Below, in pieces: positions 1 through 5,698 of a DNA stretch of 7,190 nucleotides. A program made the position numbers and the translations under genes. The notes beneath the pieces are model-generated. The model was not told the origin of the DNA, did no database searches, and worked only from the letters and a program-made list of their open reading frames with translations. This DNA comes from JACGMN01 sp964522635 (GTDB taxonomy: Archaea; Halobacteriota; Syntropharchaeia; Alkanophagales; Methanospirareceae), in assembly GCA_964522635.1 (NCBI GenBank), contig CAZFWT010000076.1, forward strand, positions 1 to 7,190, given 5' to 3'. Position 1 is the first letter of the stretch; every line of letters begins with the position of its first letter.

Positions 1-393
1 GTCTATTTCATCAGTAACCTCATCGTGCTGTATGCCTCCCGCGTTCGGGAATACTATGCGGACGCGGGCAGCGCAGAGCTGACACAGAAGCCGCACGAGC
101 TCGCCTCCGCGCTCTACAAGATGGTTTATGGTAGTGCACGCCCCGGAACGGAGAAGATAACCAAGCAGCTGGGGAGCATGCGCGCGTTCTTCGCTGCCGA
201 TCCCATGACGGCACGAGGCGATTTGCATGATCTTAGTGCGGCTGACCTCAATCGAGACGGAAAGATCGACGCGTACGAGTTGAAGATGTTTGCCGAGCGC
301 GCGAAGGTGGGTCGAGCAGAGCGGTTGATGGAGCTCTTCTCCACGCATCCGAATCCCGTCGTCCGGGTAAAGCGCCTGGGCACGTATCTCTAA
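1..393 (+). CDS. htpX: HtpX-like M48 zinc metalloprotease with EF-hand loop, C-terminal part (5' end outside window)
   Basis: The frame is open from base 1, so the first in-window ATG at 25 is not a real start; 130 C-terminal residues are visible. M48/HtpX proteases are inner-membrane zinc endopeptidases that degrade misfolded membrane proteins. A membrane-like stretch (residues 1-12) is followed by SRVREYYADAGSAEL. Its Glu (bases 49-51) fits the third zinc ligand of the family (E-[FY]-x-A-D); the HExxH motif must lie upstream of the window. The C-terminal signature MELFSTHPNPVVRVKRL is also typical. Between them is an insertion ending in a canonical EF-hand loop, DLNRDGKIDAYE (residues 82-93), flanked by helix-like sequence. 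From memory, some archaeal HtpX proteins carry a similar acidic insertion. The gene lies 154 bp upstream of pspA on the same strand, which fits a role in envelope stress. The family call is firm; calcium binding is inferred. Confidence 0.88.
   Translation, partial: VYFISNLIVLYASRVREYYADAGSAELTQKPHELASALYKMVYGSARPGTEKITKQLGSMRAFFAADPMTARGDLHDLSAADLNRDGKIDAYELKMFAERAKVGRAERLMELFSTHPNPVVRVKRLGTYL
244..279 (+). other. EF-hand calcium-binding loop coding segment inside the first HtpX
   Basis: The twelve residues DLNRDGKIDAYE fit the EF-hand loop pattern at every key place: Asp1, Asn3, Asp5, Gly6, Ile8, Asp9 and Glu12. The preceding GDLHDLSAA and following AYELKMFAERAKV look helical, as a helix-loop-helix requires. 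Only one loop is visible. The dockerin-like alternative is less likely because the loop is single and sits inside a protease domain. Confidence 0.7.
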
Positions 394-496
394 TCGCATT
401 CTGATCTCTCTCTACCCGAAGCTTCACAATCACGCTAAAAGCCGCGCTCTGTCGCGCCTTTGCCACTGGATCAGTGCCACCACCACGGAGAACGGG

Positions 497-538
497 AAAG
501 ATTAATATGCCACGCGCTCGTATGCTGTAGCACGGAGG
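497..538 (+). promoter_or_regulatory. Putative promoter and ribosome binding site of the pspA-pspAA operon
   Basis: In the 154-bp gap before pspA, AAAG (497-500, BRE-like) precedes ATTAATAT (501-508, TATA-like). A start of transcription about 27 bases past the TATA centre would fall near 531, leaving a short leader that holds GGAGG (534-538) nine bases before the ATG at 548. The SD is clear; the TATA assignment is by spacing and composition only. Bases 394-496 hold no gene that I can see. Confidence 0.45.
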
Positions 539-547
539 AAAACACAA

Positions 548-1249
548 ATGGGTATGTTAGACCGTATGAGCACTATCGTAAAATCAAAGGTAAATAAACT
601 CCTGGGTAAATTTGAAGACCCGCGAGAGACGCTCGATTATTCTTATCAGATGCAGCTGGAAGCGTTACAAAAGGTCAAGCGGGGCGTTGCTGACGTGACC
701 ACCTCAAAGAAGCGGTTGGAACTGCAAAAAGCAAAATTGGAGCAGAATATCAACAAGCTTTCTGAACAGGCAAGAGAGGCATTGAAAATAGGGCGTGAGG
801 ATTTAGCACGGCTCGCACTGGAGCGGAAGAAGCAGCTGGAACTGGAACTGGAGAGCCTGAACCAGCAGATCGGGGAGCTCCAGAAGGAGCAGGATAAGCT
901 TTCAGCAACCGAGAAGCGCTTATCTACGAAGGTAGAAGCGTTCAGGACTAAAAAGGAGACACTTAAGGCCCAGTATTCCGCAGCAGAAGCGCAGGTCAAG
1001 GTCACCGAGACGATAAGTGGCATCTCTGAGGAGATGAGCGATGTGGGACTGGCAATCCAGCGTGCTGAGGAGAAGACGGAGGATATGAAGGCACGAGCTG
1101 CTGCGCTGGATGAGCTGCAGGAGTTCGGAACATTGGAGGACCTGGCGGGCGGTAAAGATCAGATAGAGCGTGAATTGGAGAAGGTGCGCGTGGGAAGCGA
1201 GGTCGATTCAGAACTGGAGAAACTCAAACAGGAGGTCAAGCGAGCATGA
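548..1249 (+). CDS. pspA: Phage shock protein A (PspA/IM30, ESCRT-III superfamily)
   Basis: The 233-residue product is within the usual PspA/Vipp1 length. These peripheral membrane proteins polymerise on damaged or stressed membranes, stabilise them and help keep the proton gradient. The N-terminus MGMLDRMSTIVKSKVNKLLG has the form of the amphipathic membrane-binding helix of the family and is followed by the FEDPRETLDYSYQMQ motif (compare EDPE..L in bacterial PspA). Residues about 25-180 are almost continuous charged coiled coil, matching the long helical hairpin of the ESCRT-III fold. There is no signal peptide and no transmembrane segment. The ATG at 548 is supported by GGAGG nine bases upstream; the in-frame ATG at 554 lacks this spacing. 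The stop overlaps the pspAA start (ATGA, 1246-1249), indicating translational coupling. No PspF-type regulator is present, so control probably differs from the E. coli system. Confidence 0.93.
   Translation: MGMLDRMSTIVKSKVNKLLGKFEDPRETLDYSYQMQLEALQKVKRGVADVTTSKKRLELQKAKLEQNINKLSEQAREALKIGREDLARLALERKKQLELELESLNQQIGELQKEQDKLSATEKRLSTKVEAFRTKKETLKAQYSAAEAQVKVTETISGISEEMSDVGLAIQRAEEKTEDMKARAAALDELQEFGTLEDLAGGKDQIERELEKVRVGSEVDSELEKLKQEVKRA
1231..1236 (+). promoter_or_regulatory. Strong Shine-Dalgarno site for pspAA inside pspA
   Basis: GGAGGT lies nine bases before the pspAA ATG, within the last codons of pspA. It fixes the start of pspAA and shows that the two proteins are meant to be made together. 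Confidence 0.75.
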
Positions 1250-1524
1250 TCGTGCGGATTATGGGCGAGGGTCAATTCGTTGTAAGTAGTGCACTCTTAG
1301 ACCGCCTTAATGAAATCGATAATAAAATTGTGGAAGAGGTTAACAGGGGGAATGAGGAACGAATGCGAGAAATGCTGCGCGAGATGATCGCACTGGTAAA
1401 ACGAGAAGCCATTCCACTCAATCCTGGCGAGATACTGACATCAGATGTTATTATCCCCCCTAAAGATTTAAAGCTGGAAGAAGCTAAGAGGACATTCACC
1501 GGAGCTGGTATCATACCTGACTAA
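1246..1524 (+). CDS. pspAA: PspA-associated protein PspAA
   Basis: This small 92-residue protein starts MIVRIMGEGQFVVSSALLDRL, the form I know from the PspAA family, which comparative genomics found next to pspA genes in archaea and some bacteria. Its biochemical function is unproven; it is thought to partner PspA. The first part looks like short strands, then a helical segment with many Glu/Arg residues (about 18-54), then a short tail with IIPPKDL and the ending GAGIIPD. There is no membrane segment or signal peptide, so it is probably cytoplasmic or bound to PspA. The start is set by GGAGGT nine bases upstream and by the ATGA overlap with pspA. Its TAA stop abuts the stop of the convergent pspAB gene with no spacer. 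Confidence 0.85.
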   Translation: MIVRIMGEGQFVVSSALLDRLNEIDNKIVEEVNRGNEERMREMLREMIALVKREAIPLNPGEILTSDVIIPPKDLKLEEAKRTFTGAGIIPD

Positions 1525-1571
1525 CTAAAGAGGAAGATCCCACAGGGGATACCAGGTCTCCCTATTTTTTT
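1505..1571. terminator. Inverted repeat and T7 tract at the pspAA/pspAB stop-to-stop junction
   Basis: CTGGTATC (1505-1512) and GATACCAG (1548-1555) form a perfect 8-bp inverted repeat around the abutting stop codons (1522-1524 and 1525-1527). Inside it, ATCCC (1537-1541) can pair with GGGAT (1546-1550). A T7 run follows on the plus strand at 1565-1571, 41 bases past the pspAA stop and inside pspAB. Archaeal RNA polymerase terminates at U-rich tracts, so this is the best candidate terminator for pspA-pspAA. No equal T run is seen on the minus strand past pspAB. Confidence 0.4.
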
Positions 1572-2091
1572 CCACCGGTAGTTCAGCTTCGAGCAGAGCG
1601 CCCAGTTTCAGTTCGTACTGCACGTCCCGTTCCCGGCCTTTCAAGGGAACAAAAGGATAAAAACTACCCCGTTTATACGTATAAATAAGATAAATATCCT
1701 TCGCTTCTTTATTGAATTTAAATACTGAACTTAACAATTGATCATCAAAACCATTTTCGATCAGTGTCTCGGAGATAAGATGGAGTGTCGTCACTAAATC
1801 CTCAAAGTCAGTATCGCGGAGTACAATCCATAAAAAGCCCAACTCGTCTTTCACCATCTCAAATTCAGTCGCTGTTTCACGTCTTGCGAGATCCAGGAGC
1901 TCTTCTAAATCCACTTGCAGGCGTTCAAATGCGGTAGAGGGAATTATTTTAAAACAGATACCGGCTGCACCCGCGTGATGCAGGTCTAATTTCGTTTCCA
2001 GCATGACATACGCCGTGGAGATGCTGAAGAGGGCATCCACCTTAGAGGGGGCAGGCTTTACTCGGCCCAAAAGCACATCAAGAACTCTCAT
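1525..2091 (-). CDS. pspAB: PspA-associated protein PspAB
   Basis: This 188-residue soluble protein resembles the PspAB family, which in haloarchaea lies beside htpX and is linked to PspA by gene neighbourhood; its molecular role is not established. Recognisable parts are LFSISTAYVMLETKL near residues 21-35, GICFKIIPS, then LGFLWIVLRDTDFEDL, the aromatic YLIYTYKRGSFYPFVPLKG, and the ending NRETWYPLWDLPL. No signal peptide or membrane helix is visible. The start overlaps the htpX stop (ATGA, 2088-2091) with GGAAGG (2103-2098) six bases before it, so it is the second gene of an htpX-pspAB operon. The gene is visibly AT-rich: bases 1681-1740 contain 13 G or C in 60. It converges on pspAA with no gap. 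Confidence 0.82.
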   Translation of the reverse strand: MRVLDVLLGRVKPAPSKVDALFSISTAYVMLETKLDLHHAGAAGICFKIIPSTAFERLQVDLEELLDLARRETATEFEMVKDELGFLWIVLRDTDFEDLVTTLHLISETLIENGFDDQLLSSVFKFNKEAKDIYLIYTYKRGSFYPFVPLKGRERDVQYELKLGALLEAELPVEKNRETWYPLWDLPL

Positions 2092-2987
2092 CGAATACCT
2101 TCCAACGTCCGTTCCATCGCTTCGAGTCTCGCAATCCGTTTCTCAATGGGTGGATGGGTTGAGAAGAGCGCCATGATCGATCCGCCTGAAAGCGCGGGTA
2201 TGATGAAGAACGCATTGAGACCTTCCACTTCTCTCAGGTCCTTTGTGGGCACTCGCTGCATCGCACCACTTATCTTGAGGAGCGCGGAAATTAACGCGGG
2301 GGGATTTCCCGTAATAATAGCTGAGCCTCTATCTGCTGCAAACTCCCGGTATCTCGACAACGCACGGATCAACAGGTAACTGATGAGCCAGACGAGCAGC
2401 GAGACCAGGAAGATGATAATTCCAGCTCCCGCACTCTTATCCCTGCTGCCACCTCGAAAGAGTGAGGAGTACAGGGAGAATCGCATGATGAACCACGCGA
2501 CGGTGGAGAGAAAACTTGCAATAGTGATTACCAGCATATCTCGGTTCTTCACGTGTGTAAGTTCATGCCCCAGTACTGCTTCCAGTTCTTGAGTATCTAG
2601 TTTATTCATGAGACCCGTGGTGACGGCGACCACTGCAGATTTTTGGTTTCTTCCGGTAGCAAAGGCGTTGGGAACCGGCGAGTTGATTACCGCCACTCGC
2701 GGCTTGGGGAGGTCTGCCACGGTACAGAGCCGCTCGACCAGCGTATGGAGCTGCGGGGCCTCTTGCGGTGAGACTATCTTCGCACCGGTGCTCCAGAGCA
2801 CGAGCTTATCCGCGAAATAGAATTGGAGGAAAACAAAGAGGGCTGCAAATATCAGGAGAAAGATGAAATCCAGATAGAAGGATAACAAGGTCAGAAAGGC
2901 GAGATAGACGATGATCAATAATGCTCCGGTGAGCACCATCCGTAAGCTCAGTCCTGTATCCTTGCCGTACCACTTCTTCTGCTTCAT
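2088..2987 (-). CDS. htpX: Zinc metalloprotease HtpX (M48B), complete
   Basis: The 299-residue protein is a normal-length archaeal HtpX, a membrane-bound zinc endopeptidase for quality control of membrane proteins. Hydrophobic segments lie at about 17-35, 40-58, 150-170 and 188-208. The catalytic HELTH is at 141-145 (His141, Glu142, His145) between the second and third segments. The third ligand is Glu215 in SRYREFAADRGSA. The motif VPNAFATGR (105-113) and the C-terminal LFSTHPPIEKRIARLE are also typical. The sequence from DLPKPRVAV through SRYREFAADRG and NAFFIIP closely matches haloarchaeal HtpX proteins known to sit beside PspAB. Unlike the HtpX fragment at the left edge, it has no EF-hand insertion. 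GGAG (2996-2993) stands five bases before the ATG. It is the first gene of the htpX-pspAB operon. Confidence 0.95.
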   Translation of the reverse strand: MKQKKWYGKDTGLSLRMVLTGALLIIVYLAFLTLLSFYLDFIFLLIFAALFVFLQFYFADKLVLWSTGAKIVSPQEAPQLHTLVERLCTVADLPKPRVAVINSPVPNAFATGRNQKSAVVAVTTGLMNKLDTQELEAVLGHELTHVKNRDMLVITIASFLSTVAWFIMRFSLYSSLFRGGSRDKSAGAGIIIFLVSLLVWLISYLLIRALSRYREFAADRGSAIITGNPPALISALLKISGAMQRVPTKDLREVEGLNAFFIIPALSGGSIMALFSTHPPIEKRIARLEAMERTLEGIR

Positions 2988-2992
2988 TTCGT

Positions 2993-3043
2993 CTCCCCTC
3001 TATTCTAGTTAGTTTTATGATGTGTAGTATTAGTCTATTTTAG
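2993..3043 (-). promoter_or_regulatory. Putative promoter and ribosome binding site of htpX-pspAB
   Basis: The 114-bp gap between cmk and htpX is AT-rich in its htpX-proximal part. On the minus strand CTAAAATA (3043-3036) is TATA-like and would place the transcript start near 3012, giving a leader of about 25 bases that includes GGAG at 2996-2993. A second candidate, ATAAAA, lies closer to the gene. A perfect 10-bp palindrome TACTTAAGTA is at 3067-3076. No gene is seen in 2988-3101. Confidence 0.35.
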
Positions 3044-3101
3044 CACCATGACATTTGAAATTTGCATACTTAAGTAAGAGGAAGAGCTGCTAAAGCGCAA
3101 T

Positions 3102-3629
3102 TCAGGGTTTCATACGCTCCTTTGCCTGCAGGATCAATGTCACGATGTCATTCTCACGCCAGCGTGAGGTGTCGATGACGAGATCGTAGATGGATAGATC
3201 GTTCAGGTCGATCCCGTAATACTCTTCGTAGCGTTTGTGCTCTGACTGCTCACGCGCCTTCATCGCGGCGAGCGCAGCTTCGTTAGGGATCTTCTCTCGT
3301 TTGGCCACACGCTGCGCACGTACCTCAATCGGTGCTTTCAACCAGATCTTCAACTCCGCAGACGGTACGAAGTATCCGGACAACCGTCCCTCAGCAATGA
3401 CCTTTTCGCGCTTCCGTGCCTCCTCGCCCTGCTGCTCGTCGATCCACCGATCAAAATCGTCACTGCTCTCTGCCAGCTCATTGAACTGCGCCAGTTGCAG
3501 GTCCTTATCCCTTGCAAGTTCGCGGAACAGCTCGCCCGCGGAGATGATCTCCATCGAAAGCGCTTTGGAAAGCAACCGTGCAATCGTGGTGGTGCCGCTC
3601 CCCGGAAGACCGCTGATTGTGATCTGCAT
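3102..3629 (-). CDS. cmk: Archaeal-type cytidylate kinase (CMP kinase)
   Basis: The enzyme phosphorylates CMP (and dCMP) to the diphosphate with ATP in the cytoplasm, feeding pyrimidine nucleotide salvage and RNA turnover. Its 175 residues fit the short archaeal family. The P-loop GLPGSGTT is at 7-14. SAGELFRELA (30-39) sits where the nucleoside monophosphate is bound. EGRLSGY is at 80-86, and Arg/Lys residues around 104-113 are likely part of the lid. RYEEYYGIDLNDLSIYDLVI (133-152) is a hallmark of archaeal Cmk. It begins 8 bases after the rtcB stop on the same strand, so the two are very likely co-transcribed. The region before its ATG has only a weak SD (AAGGGC), so it may depend on coupling to rtcB translation. 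An adenylate kinase-like specificity is less likely given the hallmark segment. Confidence 0.92.
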   Translation of the reverse strand: MQITISGLPGSGTTTIARLLSKALSMEIISAGELFRELARDKDLQLAQFNELAESSDDFDRWIDEQQGEEARKREKVIAEGRLSGYFVPSAELKIWLKAPIEVRAQRVAKREKIPNEAALAAMKAREQSEHKRYEEYYGIDLNDLSIYDLVIDTSRWRENDIVTLILQAKERMKP

Positions 3630-3637
3630 CGCATTAA

Positions 3638-5146
3638 TTAGCCCTTAATGACTGCGATAGCGCGGAAGGCCGCGACTTTCTTCGCGATCCCCGCCACTTC
3701 GCAACTCCGCACCACCACTTCAGGATCTTTATAGGCCGCGGAAACCTCTTCCGCCAGCTCGCCGTACCGGTCGAAGGGAACACCGCGCTTGCTCCGCACG
3801 TCGCGTTTCGTCCGCTCACGTGCCTTAACGAGTATCTGCCGCTTCTCTAACGCTGCTTTTACGTCGCTGCCGCGATACTGCCGCATCGCCGCGGTTCTGC
3901 TCATCTCGCGTCCGGACCCGTGGGCGCAGCTCCCAAAGGTCTCCTCTTTTGCCGTCTCGGTACCCACGGCCAGGAAGCTCCGTGTGCCCATCGAGCCGGG
4001 GATCAACACGGGCTGCCCAACGTTCCGATACAGGGCAGGTAAACGCTCATCACCTGCGGGGAACGCACGCGTTGCGCCTTTACGGTGCACGCACAGCTTC
4101 CGGCGCTTACCCTCAACCACATGCTCCTCCTCTTTCGCGATATTGTGCGCGATGTCGTAGACCAGTCGAATTTCCATCTCCTCCGCGCTCCTCCGCAGCG
4201 CCTCCTCGAAGATTTTGCGTACCCAGTGCATGGCAAGCTGTCGGTTCGCGAAGGCGTAATTCGCGCAGGAGCACATCGCTTCGAAATAAGCCATGCCCAT
4301 GTCGGTCTGTAAATACGCACAGGCCAGCTCGCGCTCCAGCTCCAATATCCGGGCTAACTCGGGATCTTTGCTCATCTCGCGTTCGAATTCCCGGAGATAA
4401 TAGGTGCAGACGCCGTGCGAGAAGCCACGACCGCCGGTATGAATGAGCACGGTTACCTGACCCGGTTCGTCGATCCCAAATGCTTTAGCCCGCTCTGGAT
4501 CGAAGATCTCGTCCACGACCTGCAGCTCTAAGAAATGATTGCCAGAGCCGAGCGTGCCGAGCTGAGGTGCGCCACGCTGCTTCGATTTCTCATCGATCCT
4601 CGCGGGATTCGCGGCCTTCAAGCGCCCGCCTTCCTCCGTGCGCTCTATGTCCTCCTCCCAGCCGTAGCCGTGCTCAACGCACCACTCAGTACCGCCTCGC
4701 AGCACCTCATCCAGCTGCTGAAAGGACAACCGCACTTTCCCCGAAAGCCCGAGCCCGGACGGTATGTATTCGAAGAGCCCATCGACGATCCGACCAAGCT
4801 GGGGTCTGACATCCTCCTCGCGGAGATTAGTTCGCAGCAGTCGGACGCCGCAATTGATGTCGTACCCGACCCCGCCCGGCGATATAACGCCCTCCTCGAA
4901 GTCCGTTGCCGCGACGCCACCGATCGGGAAGCCATAGCCCTGATGGCCATCGGGCATAACGAGCGAGTATTTCTGGATGCCGGGCAGTGCTGCGACCGTG
5001 ATGGTCTGCTGCAACGTGAGGTCACGGCGCATCTTGTCCAGAAGCTCCTGAGCCGCGTAAATACGCGCTGGCGTGCGCATATAATCCTTAAACGACTGCG
5101 GGACTTCCCACACATCCGCACGGATCTTCTTCAGTGGAATTTCCAT
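3638..5146 (-). CDS. rtcB: RNA-splicing ligase RtcB
   Basis: RtcB joins the halves of spliced tRNAs. It ligates a 3'-phosphate or 2',3'-cyclic phosphate end to a 5'-OH end, using GTP and Mn2+, helped in archaea by Archease. The 502-residue protein has the expected ligands: Asp96 and Cys99 in GYDINCGVR, His204 in GSGNHFLE, His236 in IHTGGRGFSHG and His334 in DIAHNIAKEEEH. The nucleophile that takes GMP is His409 in AHGSGREMSR. These align with Asp95, Cys98, His203, His234, His329 and His404 of the Pyrococcus enzyme as I recall it. The loops PDGHQGYGFPIGGVAA and PGSMGTRSFLAVG are intact. No intein interrupts the gene, though many archaeal rtcB genes have one. GGGAG (5161-5157) lies ten bases before the ATG. 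cmk follows after 8 bases. I do not see an archease gene in the window. Confidence 0.97.
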   Translation of the reverse strand: MEIPLKKIRADVWEVPQSFKDYMRTPARIYAAQELLDKMRRDLTLQQTITVAALPGIQKYSLVMPDGHQGYGFPIGGVAATDFEEGVISPGGVGYDINCGVRLLRTNLREEDVRPQLGRIVDGLFEYIPSGLGLSGKVRLSFQQLDEVLRGGTEWCVEHGYGWEEDIERTEEGGRLKAANPARIDEKSKQRGAPQLGTLGSGNHFLELQVVDEIFDPERAKAFGIDEPGQVTVLIHTGGRGFSHGVCTYYLREFEREMSKDPELARILELERELACAYLQTDMGMAYFEAMCSCANYAFANRQLAMHWVRKIFEEALRRSAEEMEIRLVYDIAHNIAKEEEHVVEGKRRKLCVHRKGATRAFPAGDERLPALYRNVGQPVLIPGSMGTRSFLAVGTETAKEETFGSCAHGSGREMSRTAAMRQYRGSDVKAALEKRQILVKARERTKRDVRSKRGVPFDRYGELAEEVSAAYKDPEVVVRSCEVAGIAKKVAAFRAIAVIKG

Positions 5147-5255
5147 CAGAATTCAACTCCCTCTCTTACAGCTTCTCCGCTTTACGATTTCACGGCACGG
5201 GATTCGTTCACGAACGAGCGGTAAAGTAAGCGCCACGGCTCACCCAGCTCTTTTT
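5147..5255. repeat. pfdB-rtcB intergenic region with a 14-bp palindrome
   Basis: TCGTTC (5204-5209) and GAACGA (5212-5217) form a perfect inverted repeat with a 2-base centre. It lies inside a wider pair, CTTTAC (5180-5185) and GTAAAG (5221-5226). On the minus strand it falls between the pfdB stop and rtcB, where it could be an operator, a processing hairpin or chance. No strong TATA-like box for rtcB is evident, so rtcB may be read from the pfdB promoter. Confidence 0.35.
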
Positions 5256-5630
5256 TTATGCAGTACCAGACGGTCCGGATACGGCCCCTAACGCCTCCTG
5301 CAACTGCTGCTGCAACTGCTGGAAGCGCTTCTGACCGCGTTCCTCCTGCCGTTCGAGCGTCTTCTGGCGCAGGCTGTAGGTCTCTTTCTTCTCCGCGAGC
5401 TCCTCCTTTACCCCCGCTCTGTCTGCTTTGATCATCAATTCGCCCACGTTCTTATAGATCAGCGCGTCGTCTGAAACCTTATCCAACTCCTCCAGAGCGT
5501 TTTCAGCGTCGCGTAACATCGCTTCGACCTGCATCTTCTGCCGCCCCAGCGCTTCTAGTTGAACCCTGAGCTGCTGGAGCTGCGCAAGCAGGTTTTGCAC
5601 TTGAGGCGGTATTTCAGTACTTCCACTCAT
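5256..5630 (-). CDS. pfdB: Prefoldin beta subunit
   Basis: Archaeal prefoldin is a cytosolic hexamer of two alpha and four beta subunits that holds unfolded proteins and passes them to the group II chaperonin (thermosome). The 124 residues match the beta subunit length. An N-terminal coiled coil (about 8-50, rich in Gln, Leu and Glu) leads to the beta-hairpin region ELDKVSDDALIYKNVGELMI, followed by a second coiled coil to about residue 115. The start is supported by GAGG (5642-5639) eight bases before the ATG. The gene is divergent from the PurD-like gene and upstream of rtcB on the same strand. The single central hairpin region and short length favour beta over alpha. Confidence 0.95.
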   Translation of the reverse strand: MSGSTEIPPQVQNLLAQLQQLRVQLEALGRQKMQVEAMLRDAENALEELDKVSDDALIYKNVGELMIKADRAGVKEELAEKKETYSLRQKTLERQEERGQKRFQQLQQQLQEALGAVSGPSGTA

Positions 5631-5638
5631 CTTGACAT

Positions 5639-5697
5639 CCTCTTTAGTTCGGTTGAATACTTATTCTTTGACTCGCGCTCATATAAATAAAATAAAC
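5639..5697 (-). promoter_or_regulatory. Shared AT-rich promoter region between pfdB and the PurD-like gene
   Basis: The 68-bp divergent gap contains ATATAAATAAAATAAA (plus strand, 5681-5696). Read on the minus strand this gives TTTATATG, a good archaeal TATA box, placing the pfdB transcript start near 5657 with a leader of about 27 bases holding the SD. On the plus strand the same box is only about 10 bases before the ATG at 5699, too close for a normal transcript start ahead of that codon. Confidence 0.55.
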
Positions 5698-5698
5698 C

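Noticed and set aside
25..27. ATG as the start of the first gene
   Set aside because: The frame is open back to base 1 and the HtpX homology already runs through this point, so the true start is outside the window.
244..279. Dockerin module
   Set aside because: The loop resembles a dockerin calcium loop, but there is only one and it is inside an M48 protease domain, so an EF-hand-like insertion is the simpler reading.
394..547. Small RNA gene between htpX and pspA
   Set aside because: Only a short dyad and a GCGC pair are visible; no tRNA-like fold or strong stem, so it is treated as promoter DNA.
646..1023. Minus-strand frame within pspA
   Set aside because: A Ser/Phe/Cys-rich mirror of the Glu/Lys-rich coiled coil, as expected for an antisense shadow.
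3350..3634. Alternative minus-strand frame starting just upstream of cmk
   Set aside because: It overlaps cmk in another frame, is Arg/Ser-rich with no domain, and would displace the P-loop kinase reading.
3638..5146. Intein in rtcB
   Set aside because: Common in archaeal rtcB, but the protein has normal length and the motifs run at normal spacing.
4535..5224. 229-codon open frame on the plus strand
   Set aside because: Antisense to rtcB, whose catalytic motifs are all intact in the other frame; no family features.
5251..5257. T7 run as a terminator on the plus strand
   Set aside because: No plus-strand gene precedes it; it is the complement of the A run at the pfdB stop codon.
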